From the NCBI GenBank assembly GCA_031290535.1, contig JAITNI010000225.1:1-6069 (forward strand): DNA of 6,069 nt, in the 5' to 3' direction. The position numbers were made by a program, and so were the translations under genes. The notes beneath the pieces are model-generated. The model saw nothing but the letters and a program-made list of their open reading frames with translations. It had not been told where the DNA came from and made no database searches. The stretch comes from Zoogloeaceae bacterium. GTDB lineage: Bacteria > Pseudomonadota > Gammaproteobacteria > Burkholderiales > Rhodocyclaceae. Every line of letters begins with the position of its first letter. Within the stretch, counting starts at the first letter, position 1. Positions 5,938-6,069 of this stretch are shown here, piece after piece.

Positions 5938-6069
5938 CTACTGGGTCAGGATTCCAGACGGGCGGGCGGGCGGCGGCGCGATGGGGGGCGCGGGCGCGGC
6001 GGGCGTTGTTGCCGGGGGTGTGGCGGACGGCAGGGGATGCGTCGGCAGGCCGGTGTGCGTGGCCGGGTT
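5938..6069 (-). CDS. Pro/Ala-rich C-terminal tail of a protein running off the right edge, possibly PBP1A
   Basis: 43 codons are visible on the minus strand, ending G-I-L-T-Q then TAG at 5940-5938, with no other stop to the window edge. Of the 43 residues 14 are Pro and 8 are Ala, with several Thr: a disordered, low-complexity tail. No domain is visible. Class A penicillin-binding proteins (PBP1A, ponA/mrcA) often end in such a tail, and in many betaproteobacteria ponA is convergent with cyaY, so PBP1A is the best guess from context. Codon third positions are strongly G/C, as expected of a real gene here, but GC-rich DNA can also leave frames open by chance. Confidence 0.45.
   Translation of the reverse strand, partial: NPATHTGLPTHPLPSATPPATTPAAPAPPIAPPPARPSGILTQ

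Noticed and set aside
1..6069. CRISPR array, insertion sequence, tRNA or phage-related gene
   Set aside because: I found no regularly spaced direct repeats, no transposase or integrase motifs, and no cloverleaf-like sequence in the gaps between genes.

Overview
The window looks like chromosomal DNA from a proteobacterium, most likely a betaproteobacterium. Three things point there: HslV carries a short extension before its catalytic Thr-Thr (M-Q-Q-Y-H-G-T-T) instead of the gammaproteobacterial M-T-T start; hslV is preceded by a STAS-domain gene; and the lysA-lptM-cyaY cluster appears to be followed by a convergent gene with a Pro/Ala-rich C-terminus, as ponA (PBP1A) often is in betaproteobacteria. 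The family cannot be fixed from sequence reading alone. Base use looks uniformly GC-rich, and I see no insertion sequence, phage gene, CRISPR array, tRNA or rRNA.

Layout. (1) 1-517, minus: the N-terminal part of a degenerate class III nucleotide-cyclase-like signalling protein, running off the left edge. (2) 518-729: a divergent intergenic region with candidate promoters on both strands and a small inverted repeat. (3) 730-3793, plus: a tight operon of a duplicated STAS-domain protein, hslV and hslU, the ATP-dependent HslUV (ClpYQ) protease. The STAS gene ends 11 nt before hslV, and hslV and hslU overlap by 4 nt. (4) 3843-3879: a strong bidirectional intrinsic terminator shared by two convergent units. 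(5) 3895-5387, minus: lptM and lysA, overlapping by 4 nt. (6) 5425-5739, plus: cyaY, divergent from lptM with only 37 nt between start codons. (7) 5740-5937: an intergenic region full of inverted repeats, including a possible pseudoknot. (8) 5938-6069, minus: a Pro/Ala-rich C-terminal tail, possibly of PBP1A.

Functionally this is mostly housekeeping: regulated proteolysis (HslUV), the last step of lysine synthesis (LysA), assembly of the LPS-export translocon (LptM) and iron-sulfur/iron handling (CyaY). The less routine part is the left third. There a catalytically degenerate cyclase-like domain and a double-STAS protein lacking the usual phosphorylatable serine sit back to back beside the protease operon. 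I do not see convincing evidence of a new defence or mobile system. The points most worth checking are the duplicated architecture of the STAS protein and the structured 3' region after cyaY.
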